64,000 nucleotides of DNA from positions 210,295 to 274,294 of the forward strand of contig CAUYUJ010016286.1 of assembly GCA_963575745.1 (NCBI GenBank). Direction: 5' to 3'. The notes under the pieces were generated by a model. That model made no database searches. It was not told the DNA's origin and saw nothing but the letters and a program-made list of their open reading frames with translations. The translations under genes and the position numbers were made by a program. Below are positions 31,702 to 43,435 of this stretch, piece by piece. This DNA comes from Prorocentrum cordatum. Its lineage: Eukaryota; Sar; Dinophyceae; Prorocentrales; Prorocentraceae. Numbering within the stretch: the stretch's first letter is position 1; each line of letters begins with the position of its first letter.

Positions 31702-33967
31702 GGGACTTGTAGAGCTTCCTGACAATATATAATGTGGAAAAAATGCAGAGAACGAATAGTTTTCAGATTTCAGACCTCTCCATGCAACAGCCGAACGCCC
31801 CCGATGCTTCTGGATTGTCTTCTTTACGAGCTCTGTAGCTCTCCTACAGCCCGAGTTACGTGCGTAAAGCGACAGCACCTCTCAAGATGACTCTTACAAA
31901 ACAAATAGTTTGGCAACCCAGCTCGATCAAACCGAGTTCAGACCTCTAAATGCGACAGGCGGACGCGTCTGATGTCTGCGAATCGACTCCTGTGATTACC
32001 AGCCCTGCAGCCACCCTACAGCCCGAGTTACGTGCGTAAATCGACAGCACCTCTCATGATGACTCGAACAATACAATAGTTTCGCGGACTAGTTCGGCCA
32101 GCGAGTTCCGAGCTCTGGATTCGACAGGCGGACGCGCCTGATGTCTTCAAATCGATTCATGTGACCACCAGCACTGTAGCCCCTCCCCCCCCAGCCCGAG
32201 TTGAGTGCAGAAAACCGAGAGCACTTCTCAAGATGACTCGAACAATACGAATAGTTTCGCGATTCTAGATCGAGCAGCAGACCGAGTTCAGAGCTCTGGA
32301 TTCAACAGACAAATGCGACTGATGATTCTGAATCGGTTTCTGTAAGTATCACCTCTGTAGCTGTCCTATAGCTCGAGTTAAGTACAGAAAACCGAGAGCG
32401 TCTGTCAAGATGACCCGAATAATACAAATAGGTTTGCAGACCTAGCTCGGCTAGCAGACCGAGTTCAGACCTCGAGATTCAACAGGCGAACGCGCCTGAT
32501 CATTCTGAATCGATTAGCTGTGCTTACCAGCTCTGTAGCTGTCCTGAAGCTCGAGTTATCTTCAGAAAACCGTCATCGCGTGTCAAGAGGACTTGAAACG
32601 GCCGATCCCGCCTGCCTGCTTTTTGGCAGTAAAAGGTACCCGATCGAGCTGAGATCAAGATGGCGAGCGTGAATAAGATCGAATATCATGGGAAAAAATA
32701 CTAGAGCCCAAACGAATTGTTGAATTTCGAGAACAAAATTTTCAACCGACCAAAAGTCAGCAAAAGGTCCGTCGAGATTTTTCTTGCCAACTAGCTCTCC
32801 AGCGCCCCGGAATTACTCTTAAGCTTCCAGCAATAACTTGCTAAGGGAAGCTATAAGAGTTACTGGGCGCCGGCGGTAAACCGTCAACCTTTCTTACCGC
32901 CAGGGGACTCGTAGAGCTTCCTGACAATATATAATGTCCAAAGAAAATTGCAGAGAACGAATAGTTTTTTAGCCCAAGGGATTCAAGACCTCTCGATGCA
33001 ACAGCGGAACGCCCCCGATGCTTCTGGAATGTCTTCTGCACGAGCTCTGTAGCTCTCCTACAGCCCGAGAAACGTGCGCAAATCGACAGCACCTCTCAAG
33101 ATGACTCGAACAAAACAAATAGTTTGGCAAACCCAGCTCGAGTATCAGACCGAGTTCAAAGCTCTGAATGCGACAGGCAGACGCGTCTGATGTCTCCGAA
33201 TCGATTCCTGTGATTACCAGCCCTGCAGCCCCCCTACAGCCCGAGTTAAGTGCAGAAAACCGACAGCACCTCTCAGGATGACTCGAACAATACGAATGGT
33301 TTTGCGGACCTAGTTCGGGCAGCAGACCGAGTTCCGAGCTCTGGATTCGACAGGCGGACGCGCCTGATGTCTTGAAATCGATTTCTGAGATCACCAGCAC
33401 TGTAGCCCCCCTAGAGCCCGAGTTAAGTGCAGAAAACCAACAGCACCTCTCAAGATGACTCGAACAATACGAATAGTTTCGCGAATCTAGATCGGGCAGT
33501 AGACCGAGTTCAGCGCTCTGGATTCGACAGACAAACGCGACTGATAATTCTGAATCGGTTTCTGTAAGTATCAGCTCTGCAGCTGTCCAATAGCTCGAGT
33601 GAAGTACAGAAAACCGAGAGCGCCTCTGAAGATGACTCGAATAATACGAACAGGTTCGCGGACCTAGCTCGGCTAGCAGACCGAGTTCAGACCTCTGGCT
33701 GCGACAGACGAACGCGCCTGATCATTCTAAATCGATAAGGTGTGCTTACCAGCTCTGTAGCCGTCCTGTATCTCGAGTTAAGTCCAATATACCGACAGCG
33801 CGTATCAAGATGACTCGAAACGGCCGATCCCGCCCATCTGCTTTTTGGCAGTAAAAAATACCCGATCGAGCTGAGATCAAGATGGCGAGCGGGAATAAGA
33901 TCGAATATCACGGAAAAAAATAGTAGAGCTCAAACGAATTGAGGAATTCCGAGAACAAAACTGGGCG

Positions 33968-34001
33968 CCGGCGGTAAACCGTCAACCTTCCTTACCGCCG
34001 G
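33968..34001. repeat. Hairpin, GGTAA/TTACC version, loop variant
   Basis: Perfect arms at 33968-33977 and 33992-34001. The loop ends CCTTCC instead of CCTTTC, so the loop varies while the stem is kept. Confidence 0.75.
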
Positions 34002-34736
34002 GGGACTCGTAGAGCTTCCTGACAATATATAATGTTTTCAGACCTCTCGATGCAACAGCCGAACGCTCCCGATGCTTCTGGATTGTCTTCTTTGCGAGCT
34101 CTGTAGCTCTCCTACAGCCCAAGTTACGTGCGTAAATCGACAGCACCTCTCAAGGTGACTCTAACAAAACGAATAGTTTGGCAACCCAGCTCGAGTATCA
34201 AACCGAGTTCAGACCTCTGAATGCGACAGGCGGACGCGTCTGATGCCTGCGAACCGACTCCTGTGATCACCAGCCCTGCAGCCCCCCTACAGCCCGAGTT
34301 AAGTTCAGAAAACCGACAGCACGTCTCAGGATGACTCGAAAAAATACAATAGTTTTGCAGACCTAGTTCGGGCAGCAGACCGAGTTCCGAGCTCTGGATT
34401 CGACAGGCGGACGCGCCTGATGTCTTCAAATCGATTCCTGTGACCACCAGCACTGTAGCCCCCCAGCTCGAGTTGAGTGCAAAAGACCGAGAGCACTTCG
34501 GAGATGACTCGAACAATACGAATGGTTTCGCGATTCTAGATCGGGACTGATGATTTCAAATCGGTTTCTGAAAGTATCAGCTCTGCAGCTGTTCTATAGC
34601 TCGAGTTAAGTACAGAAAACCGAGAGCGTCTGTCAAGATGACTCGAATAATACGAATAGGTTTGCCAACCTAGCTCGGCCAGCAGACCGAGATCAGACCT
34701 CTAGATTCAACAAACGAACGCGCCTCATCAGTCTGA

Positions 34737-34915
34737 ATCGACTACCCCGACCCGCTGCTGGGACAGGCGAGTTGCTGCGAGGATTGTGGAGCGGCGAAGA
34801 TGGGCTGCTGGCGGGCAGCACCACCGTCCGGCTTCCAATCCAAGACCCTTTAGCTCTCAGCGAGCTCTCCGGGATCTTGACACGCGTTAACGGTTTTCTG
34901 GACTTAACTAGAGAA
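34737..34915. repeat. GC-rich dispersed module (CACCACCGTCCGGCTTC family)
   Basis: A break in the satellite carries GGGCAGCACCACCGTCCGGC and CCCTTTAGCTCTCAGCGAGC. Related copies are at about 41640-41790, 41990-42110 and 54890-55050. No coding sequence is visible. The module ends where an inverted piece of satellite begins. Confidence 0.6.
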
Positions 34916-35045
34916 AAAAGGCAGCTACAGAGCTGATACTTACAGAAAAAAATGTCGAATGATCCGCGTTCGTCTGTTCCATCGAGGGGTCTGAACTCGC
35001 TCTGCCAGTCGAGCTAGATCCACGAAACTATTCGTATTATACAAA
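34880..35045 (-). repeat. Short inverted satellite segment
   Basis: The satellite reads in the opposite direction here (GACACGCGTTAACGG, GTTCGTCTGTTCCATCGAGG, ACTATTCGTATTATAC), then returns to the forward direction at the next hairpin. Confidence 0.65.
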
Positions 35046-36165
35046 TAACTGGGCGCCGGCGGTAAACCGTCAACCTTGGTTACCGCCGGGGGACTCGTAG
35101 AGCTTTCTGACAAGATAATGTCGGGAAAAATTACACACACAAAATGGTTTTTCAGCCCAACCAATTTCAAACCTCTCGGATGCAACAGCCGAACGCCCCC
35201 GATGCTTCTGGATTGTCTTCTGTACGAGCTGTGTAGCTCTCCTACAGCCCGAGTTACGTGCGTAAATCAACAGCACCTCCCAAGATGACTCGAACAATAC
35301 GAACAGTCTCTGAACCGATTCCTGTGATTACCAGGCCTGCAGTCCCCCTACAGCCCGAGTTCAGTGCACGAAACCGACAGCACTTCTCAGGATCACTCGA
35401 ACAATACGAATAGTTTCGCAGACCAGTTCGGGCAGCAGACAGAGTTCTGAGCTCTGGATTCGAAAGGCGGGCGCGCCTGAAGTCGTCCAATCGATTCCAG
35501 CCCGAGTTGAGTGCAGCGAACCGACAGCATTTCTCAAGATCACTCGAACAATACGAATAGTTTCGCGATTCTAGATCGGGCAGCAGACCGAGTTCAGAGC
35601 TCTCGATTCAACAGACAACGGCCACTGCTGATTCTGAATCAGATTCTGTACGTATCAGCTCTGCACCTGTCCTGTAGCTCGAGTTAAGTACAGAAAACCG
35701 AGAACTTCTGTCAAGATTACTCGAATAATACAAATAGGTTTGCGGACCTAGCTCGGCTAGCAGACCGAGTTCAGACCCCTGGGTTCGACAGGCCAACGCC
35801 CCTGATCAGTCTAGATCGATTAGCTGTGCTTACCAGCTCTGTAGCTGTCCTGAAGCTCGAGTTATCTTGAGAAAACCGTCATTCCGTGTCAAGACGACTC
35901 GAAACCGTCGATCCCGCCCGTGTGCTTTTTGGCAGTAATAGGTACCCGATCGAGCTGAGATCAAGACGGCGAGCGGGAATAAGATCGAATATCACGGGAA
36001 AAAATACTAGAGCTCTAACGAATGGTTGAATTTCGAGAACAAAACTTTCAACCGACCAAAAGTCAGCAAAAGGTCCGTCGAGATTTGTCTTGCCAACTCG
36101 CTCTCTAGCGCCCCGGAATTACTCTTAAGCTTCCAGCAATAACTTGCTAAGGGAGGCTCTACGAG
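35046..36165. repeat. Higher-order satellite array, block E
   Basis: One satellite unit begins with a perfect hairpin at 35056-35089 (loop ACCGTCAACCTTGG). It ends at 36165 with GGGAGGCTCTACGAGTTATT, after which the orientation flips. Confidence 0.8.
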
Positions 36166-37673
36166 TTATTTTGACGACTGCTGTCGGTTTCTCTTAACTG
36201 CAGATCTAGAAGAGCAAGAGCCGGTACGCATATGAACCGATGCAGTATGACCTGCCACATTCTTTTCTCGCATAGAGGGGTCCGAACTCGGTCTGGCACT
36301 CGAGCTAGGTCCACCAAACGAAGATGGGAAATGTTTTTTACGCTCGAGAAAGCTTTCTCCGAGTGCTCTGAACAGCGCCGCATGAGAAAAGAGCTCTACG
36401 AGGCTTCCGGCGGTTGCCCGGTTGACGGTTTACCGCCGGATCCCAGTTCCGGAGCGCCGGAGAGCTAGTTCCCGGAGAGCTCTCTGACTGGCGCCGCCGG
36501 TGAACCGTCAACCTGGTCACCGCCGGGAACCTCGTAGAGCTCCTATCACTGATGAGAGTGACTCGTAGAACTTCCCTAAGCTAGTTGCTGGAAGCTTAAG
36601 AGTAAGTCCGGCGCGCTGGAGAGCTAGTTGGCAAGAAAAATCTCGACGGACCTTTTGCTGACTTTTGGTCGGTTGAAAATTTTGTTCTCAAAATGCAACA
36701 ATTCGTTTGAGCTCTAGTATTTTCTGACCATATTCGATCTTATTCCCGCTCGCCATCTTAATCTCAGCTCGATCGGGTAAATATGTCTGCAAAAAAGCAT
36801 CGCGGCGGGATCGGCTGTTTCGAGTCATCTTGATACGCGTTGTCGGTATATTATACTTAAATCGAGGGCAGCTACAGAGCTCATCCTCACAGAAATCGAT
36901 TGCAAATCGTCAGGCGCGTTCGTCTGTTCCATCTAGAGGTCTGAATTCGGTCTGCTGCCCGAGCTAGGTTCGCAAAACTCGGGCTGTAGGGGGGAGGGGG
37001 GCTATAGGGCTCGTACTCACAGGAATCGATTCGGAAACATCAGGCGCGTCCGCCTGCCGAATCCAGAGCTCAGAACTCGGTGCGCTGCCCGAGCTAGGTT
37101 CGCAGAACTATTCGTATTCGTCGAGTCATCTTGAGAGGTGCTGTCCGTTTTCTGCACTTAACTCGAGCTGTAAGGGGGCTGCAGGGCTGGTAATCACTGG
37201 AATCGATTCGGAGACATCAGTCGCGTCCACCTGTCGCATTCAGAACGCTGAAATCGGCCTGCTGCCCGAGCTAGGTGCGCGAAACTATTCGTATTGTTCG
37301 AGTCATCTTCAGAGGTGCTGTCGATTTTCTGCACTTAACTCGGGCTGTAAGGTGGCTGCAGGGCTGGTAATCACAGAAATGCATTCGGAGACATCATCCG
37401 CGTCCGCCTGTTGCATTGAGATGTCTGAACTCGAGTGATCTTGAGAGGTGCTGCCGATTTTCGCAAGTAACTCGGGCTGTAGGAGAGCTACGGAGCTCGT
37501 GCGCACAGAAAACGATCGAGAAGAGGGGCGTTTGGCTGTTGCATCGAGAGGTCTGAAATCGTTTAGCCTTGAAAACTGTTCCATTCTCTGCATTTCTTCG
37601 ACATTCTATATGCTCAGGAAGCTCTACGAGTCCCCCGGTGGCAAGCAAGGTTGACGGTTTACCGCCGGCGCCC
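36166..37673 (-). repeat. Inverted satellite block
   Basis: About 1.5 kb reads as the reverse complement of the usual unit. CGGGATCGGCTGTTTCGAGT and the spacer motif GACTTTTGGTCGGTTGAAAA appear on the plus strand. Hairpins close to both ends (36420-36530 and 37638-37673) suggest inversion between hairpin modules. No gene is visible. Confidence 0.75.
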
Positions 37674-40600
37674 AGTGCAGAGAATCGACACAGAGTGGAA
37701 AAATATAGATTTGTCGAAAATTTTCATTTTCGATTTTTCTGATGTTCATATTCGCTCAGTTCCCGGAAGTGAACTCATGCAAAAATGCATGGGGAGAGCT
37801 GAGCTGCTCTCAGAGAGGAGTTTATATGCCAATGCGACGCGCAATAATCTGCTTTCTCAAAATAAATGGTCGAATATCTGTCAAACTATCGCAAAACCGA
37901 CCAAAAGTCACCAACTGGGCGCCGGCGGTAAACCATCAACCTTCGTTACCGCCGGGGGGCTCGTAGAGCTTCCTGACAATATGTAATGTCGAAAAAAATT
38001 ACACTGAGAAAAAAACTTGTTCAGCCCAAGCAATTTCAGACCTCTCCGATGTAACAGCCAAACGCCTCCGATGCTTCTGGATTGTCTTCTGTACGAGCTC
38101 TCTAGCTCTCCTACAGCCCGAGTTACGTGCGTAAATCGACAGCACCTCTCAAGATGACTCGAACAATACGAATAGTTTGGCAAACCTAGCTCGAGTATCA
38201 GACCCAGTTCAGACCTCTGCATGCGACAGGCGGGCGTTTGATGTCTCTTAATCGATTCCTGTGATTAACAGCCCTGCAGCCCCCCTACAGCCCGAGTTAA
38301 GTGCAGGAAACGGACAGCAGCTCAGGATGGCTCGAACAATAATAGTTGCGCGGACTCGGCAGCAGACAGAGTTCCGAGCTCTCTATTCGAAAGGCGGACG
38401 CAACTCATGTCTCCGAATCGATTTCAGTGATTACCAGCCATGCAGCCACCCCACAGCCCGAGTTGAGTGCAGAGAACCGACAGCATCTCTCGAGATGACT
38501 CGAACAATACGAATAGTTTCGCGATTCTAGATCGGGCAGCAGACCGAGTTCAAGGCTCTGGATTCAACAGAGAACGGCCACTATGATTCTGAATCAGATT
38601 ATGTTCGTATCAGCTCTGTAGATGTCCTGTAGCTCGAGTTAAGTACAGAAAACCGACAGTGTCTGTCAAGATGACTCGAATTCTAGGTTTGCGGACCTAG
38701 CTCAGCTAGCAGACCGAGTTCAGACATCTGGGTTCAACAGGCGAACGCGCCTGATGATTCTGAATCGATTAGCTGTGCTTACCAGCTTGTAGCTGTGCTA
38801 AAGCTCGAGTTATCTTGAGAAAACCGACAGCGCGTGACAAGATGACCCAAAACGACCGATCCCGCCCGTGTGCTTTTTGGCAGTAATAGGTATCCGATCG
38901 AGCTGAGATCAAGACGGCCAGCGGGAATAAGATCGAATATCACGGGAAAAAATACTACAGCTCTAACGAATGGTTGAATTTCGAGAACATAATTTCAACC
39001 GACCAAAAGTCACAAAAAGGTGCGTCGAGATTCTTCTTGCCAACTAGCTCTCCAGCGCCCCGGAACTGGCGCCGGCGGTAAACCGTCAACCTTGGTTACC
39101 GCCAGGAGACTCGTAGAGCTTCTTAGCTCGACTTAAGTTGAGAAACACGACAGCACCTACCAACATTCCGACTCATAGTGAATATTTTTTGACCTCTGAA
39201 TGCGACATGCGGACGCGTCTGATGTCTGCGAATCGACTCTTGTCATTACCAGCCCTGCAGCCCCCCTGCAGCCCGAGTTAACTGCAGAAAACCGACAGCA
39301 CCTCTCAGGATGACTCGAACAATACAGTAGTTTCGCAGACCTATTTCGGGCAGCAGACCAAGTTCCGAGCTCTGGATTCGACAGGTGGACGCGCCTGATG
39401 TCTTCAAATCGATTCCTGCGACCACCAGCACTGAAGCCCCCCTCAGCGCGAGTTGAGCGAAGAAAACCGAGAGCACTTCTCAAGATGACTCGACCAAGAC
39501 GAATAGTTTCGCGATTCTAGATCGGGCAGCAGACCGAGTTCAGAGCTTCGATTCGACAGACAAACGCAACTGATGATTCTGAATCGCTATCTGTGAATAT
39601 CAGCTCTGTAGCTGTCCTACAGCTCGAGTTAAGTACAGAAAACCGAGAGCGCCTCTGAAGATGACTCGAATAATACGAATAGGTTAGCGGACCTAGCTCG
39701 GCTAACAGACCGAGTTCAGACCTCTGGATTCAACAGGCGAACGCGCCTAATTATTCTACATCGATCAGCTGTGCTTACCAGCTCTGTAGCTGTCCTAAAG
39801 CTCGAGTTATGTTCAGAAAACCGTCAGCGCGTATCAAGATGACTCAAAACGGCTGACCCCGCCACAGTTTTTCGATAGCAGCCCCCTTACAGCTCGAGTT
39901 AGTGCAGAAAACGGACAGCATCTCATACGAATAGTTTTGCCAACCTAGCTTGGGCAGCACATCGAGTTCCGAGCTCTGGATTCGGCGGGCAGACGCACCT
40001 AATTTATCTGAATCGATTTCTGTGAGTACGAGCCCTGTAGCCCCCGACAGCCCGAGTTAGTGCAGAAAACTGTGAGCACTCTCGAGATGATTCCAACGAC
40101 ACGAATAGTTTCGCAAACCTAGCTCGGGCAATAAACCGAGTTCAGACCTCTAGATGAAGCAGACGAACGCGCCTGATGATTCGCAATCGATTGCTGTGAT
40201 AATGAGCTCTCTAGCTGCCCTACAGCTCGAGTTAGTACAAAATATCGACAACACGTATCAATGACTCGAAACAGCCGATCCCGCCGCGATGCTTTTTTAC
40301 AGAAACATTTACCCGATCGAGCTGAGATTAAGATAGCGAGCGGAAATACGATCGAATATGGTCAGAAAAATACTAGAGCTCAAACGAATTGTTGAATTTC
40401 GAGAATAAAGCTGGGCGCCGGCGGTAAACCGTCAACCTTGGTTACCGCCGGGAGACTCGTAGAGCTTCCTAGCTCGACTTAAGTTGAGAAAACCGACAGC
40501 ACCTACCAACATTCCGACTCATAGTGAATATTTTTTGACCTCTGAATGCGACAGGCGGACGCGTCTGATGTCTGCGAAACGACTCATGTCATTACCAGCC

Positions 40601-41455
40601 CTGCAGCGCCCCTACAGCCCGAGTTAAGTGCAGAAAACGGACAGCATCTCTCAGGATGACTCGAACAATACAGTAGTTTCGCAGGCCTAATTCGGGCAGC
40701 AGACCGAGTTCCGAGCTCTGGATTCGACAGGCGGACGCGCCTGATGTCTTGAAATCGATTCCTGTGACCACCAGCACTGTAGCCCCCCTCAGCGCGAGTT
40801 GAGTGAAGAAAACCGAGAGCACTTCTCAAGATGACTTGACTAATACGAATAGTTTTGCGATTCTAGATCGGCAGCAGACCGATTTCAGAGCTCTCGATTC
40901 AACAGACAAACGCAACTGGTGATTCTGAATCGGTTTCGATAAATATCAGCTCTGTAGCTGTCCTGTAGCTCGAGTTAAGTACAGAAAACCGAGAGTTCCT
41001 GTCAAGATGACTCGAATAATACGAATAGGTTTGCGGACCTAGCTCGGCTTACAGACCGAGTTCAGCCCTCTGGATTCAACAGGCGAACGCGCCTAATCAT
41101 TCTACATCGATTAGCTGTGCTTACCAGCTCCGTAGCTGTCCTAAAGCTCGAGTTATGTTCAGAAAACCGTGAGCGCGTATCAAGATGACTCAAACCGGCC
41201 GATCCCGCCACAGTGCTTTTCGATAGTAATATTCACCCGATCGAGCTGAGATCAAGATGGCGAGCGGGAATAAGATCGAATATCACGTAAAAAAAAACTA
41301 GAGCTCTAACGAATGTTCAAATTTCGAGAACAAAATTTTCAACCGACCAAAAGTCAGCAAAAGTTCCGTCGAGATTTTTCTTGCCAACTAGCTCTCCAGC
41401 GCGCCGGAATTACTCTTAAGCTTCCAGCCACTAGCTTAGGGAAGCTCTACGAGTC
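37674..41455. repeat. Higher-order satellite array, block F
   Basis: Forward satellite units with hairpins near 37921, 39075 and 40430. The last two are followed by a shortened monomer start (TTCTTAGCTCGACTTAAGTT). 37680-37910 is the second spacer type also seen at 3350-3600. Nothing else is visible. Confidence 0.8.
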
Positions 41456-42110
41456 ACTAGCTTAGGGAAGCTCTACGAGTCAAGTTGTCATTGGTAGCGT
41501 CCAAAACCCGGAGAGCGAAGAGACCCAGACGGGAAATATTTGCTGGAGAGCTCTGGGAAGCTTCCCTGCAGCGCTGCCGAAGCGCGGGCAGAAACGTTTC
41601 CATGCGTGCCTGCACGCGGGCAGGCACGCGTGGAAGCTTGACGGAAGCTCTCCCGGACACGTTGCCGGCTCGAACGAACCGCTGCGAGGATTCTGGAGCG
41701 ACGGAAAAGAGCTCCTGGCGGGCACCACCACCGTCCGGCTTCTAATCTTAAACCCTTTAGCTCTCAGCGAGCTCTCCGGGAACATTGCCCGCCTCGGCCG
41801 CTAGCTCCACCCCGCGCCGGAATTCCGCTAGCTCATCGATGCCGAAGAGCTCTACGAGATAAGAGACCCTTTGGGAACGGGAAATCTTTCCTGGAGAGCT
41901 CTGGGAAACTCCCCAGCCGAGCTGCCGAAGCGCTGGCAGAAACGCTTCCATGCGCGCCTGCACTCGTGCAGGCACGCGTGGAAGCTTGCCGGAAGCTCTC
42001 CCGGACCAGTTGCCGGGTCGCCGGAGTCGCTGCGAGGCCTGTGGAGTGACAGAAAGGAGCTCCTGGCGGGCACCACCACCGTCCGGCTTCTGCTCTTAAA
42101 CCCTTTAGCT
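41456..42110. repeat. Two tandem GC-rich hairpin modules
   Basis: Two related modules of about 300 bp each contain a strong inverted repeat: GCGTGCCTGC (41604-41613) pairs with GCAGGCACGC (41620-41629), and a second hairpin with CCTGCAC / GTGCAGG arms lies near 41959-41975. Each is followed by the CACCACCGTCCGGCTTC segment and CCCTTTAGCT. A third copy lies at 54870-55130. No protein is supported. Confidence 0.65.
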
Positions 42111-42545
42111 AAGAGGTGCTGTCGGTTTCCTGCACTTAACTCGGCTGCAGGGGGGCTGCAGGGCTGGTAATCACAGGGATCGATTCAGAGACATCAGACG
42201 CGTCCGCCTGTCGCATGCAGAGGTCTGAACTCGGTCTGATACTCGAACTAGGTTTGCCAAACTATTCGTATTGTTCGAGTTATCTTGAGAGGTGCTATCG
42301 ATTTACGCACGTAACTCGGGCTGTAGGAGAGCTACAGAGCTCGTACATAAGACAATCCAGAAGCATCGGGGGCGTTCGGCTGTTGCATCCGAGAGGTCTC
42401 AAATTGCCTGGGCTGAAAAAAACTATTTTTTCTGTGTAATTTCTTTCGACATTATATGTTGTCAGGAAGCTCTACGAGTCCCCCGGCGGTAACAAAGGTT
42501 GACGGTTTACCGCCGGCGCCCAGTAACTCGTAGAGCTTCCCTTAG
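42111..42545 (-). repeat. Inverted satellite segment
   Basis: The reverse-complement satellite reads from AAGAGGTGCTGTCGGTTTCC to an inverted hairpin at about 42480-42515 (GTAACAAAGG loop side), then returns to forward orientation. Confidence 0.7.
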
Positions 42546-43356
42546 CAAGTTCCCGGAGAGCTCGCTGAGGATGACTCGAACAATACGAATAGTTTCGCGG
42601 ACCTAGTTCGGGCAACAGACCGAGTTCGGAGCTCGGGATTCGGAGGGCGGGCGCGCCTGATGTCTCCGAATCGATTCGAGTGATTACCAGCCATGCAGCC
42701 CCCCTACAGCCCGAGTTAAGTGCAGAGAACCGACAGCATCTTGCAAGCGACTCGAACAATACGAATAGTTTCGCGATTCTAGATCGGGCAGCAGACCGAG
42801 TTCAGAGCTCTGGATTCAACAGACAACGGCCACTGATGATTCTGAATCAGATTCTGTACGTATCACTCTTTAGCTGTCCTGTAGCTCGAGTTAAGTACAG
42901 AAAACCGAGAGCGCCTGTCAAGATGACTCGAATAATACGAATAGGTTTGCGGACCTAGCTCGGCTAGCAGACCGAATTCAGACCTCTGGGTTCAACAGGC
43001 GAACGAACGCGCCTGATCATCTGAATCGATTAGCTGTGCTTACCAGCTCTGTAGCTGTCCTGAAGCTCGAGTTATCTTGAGAAAACCGACACGCGTGACA
43101 AGATGACTCGAAACGGCCGATCCCGCCCGTGTGCTTTTTGGCAGTAAAAGGTACCCGATCGAGCTGAGATCAAGATGGCGAGCGGGAATAAGATCGAATA
43201 TCACGGGAAAAAATACTAGAGCTCTAACGAATGTTGAATTTCGAGAACAAAATTTTCAACCGACCAAAAGTCACCAAAAGGTCCGTCGAGATTTTTCTTG
43301 CCAACTAGCTCTCCAGCGCCCCGGAACTGGGCGCCGGCGGTAAACCGTCAACCTTT
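42546..43356. repeat. Higher-order satellite array, block G, left flank of LINE copy 4
   Basis: Forward satellite that ends with the left arm CCGGCGGTAA and loop ACCGTCAACCTTTC immediately before the T-run of LINE copy 4. Confidence 0.8.
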
Positions 43357-43435
43357 CTTTTTTTTGCGGTTTGCGGTCCGCCACTAGAATCCGAATCCGA
43401 ATCGGCGGAGCAGTGCAACTGAGCCCCCCACCATC

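Larger units (their letters stand above)
27120..34736. repeat. Higher-order satellite array, block D (clearest unit structure)
   Basis: Anchors of the GACTCGAAC type at 28462, 28630, 28807, 28984 and 29162 give monomers of 168, 177, 177 and 178 bp. The next unit starts at 29603, so the spacer is 441 bp and the unit 1141 bp. Following units begin near 30754, 31889 and 33103. Hairpins lie at 28229, 29370, 30520 (stem mismatch), 31668, 32870 (mismatch) and 33968. Within monomers a small CTGTAG / CTACAG stem with a CTCTC loop recurs. No gene is visible; the many short minus-strand frames are repeat translations. Confidence 0.9.

Noticed and set aside
28188-33400. Many minus-strand open frames of 60-145 codons with similar proteins rich in Cys, Arg and Ser
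   Set aside because: They are the same satellite monomer translated repeatedly in several frames. They have no consistent start or stop, break at every indel, and appear equally in other frames.
27120-43356. CRISPR array
   Set aside because: The repeats are about 177 bp and about 1.14 kb, degenerate, without short identical repeats and unique spacers, and the sequence is eukaryotic.
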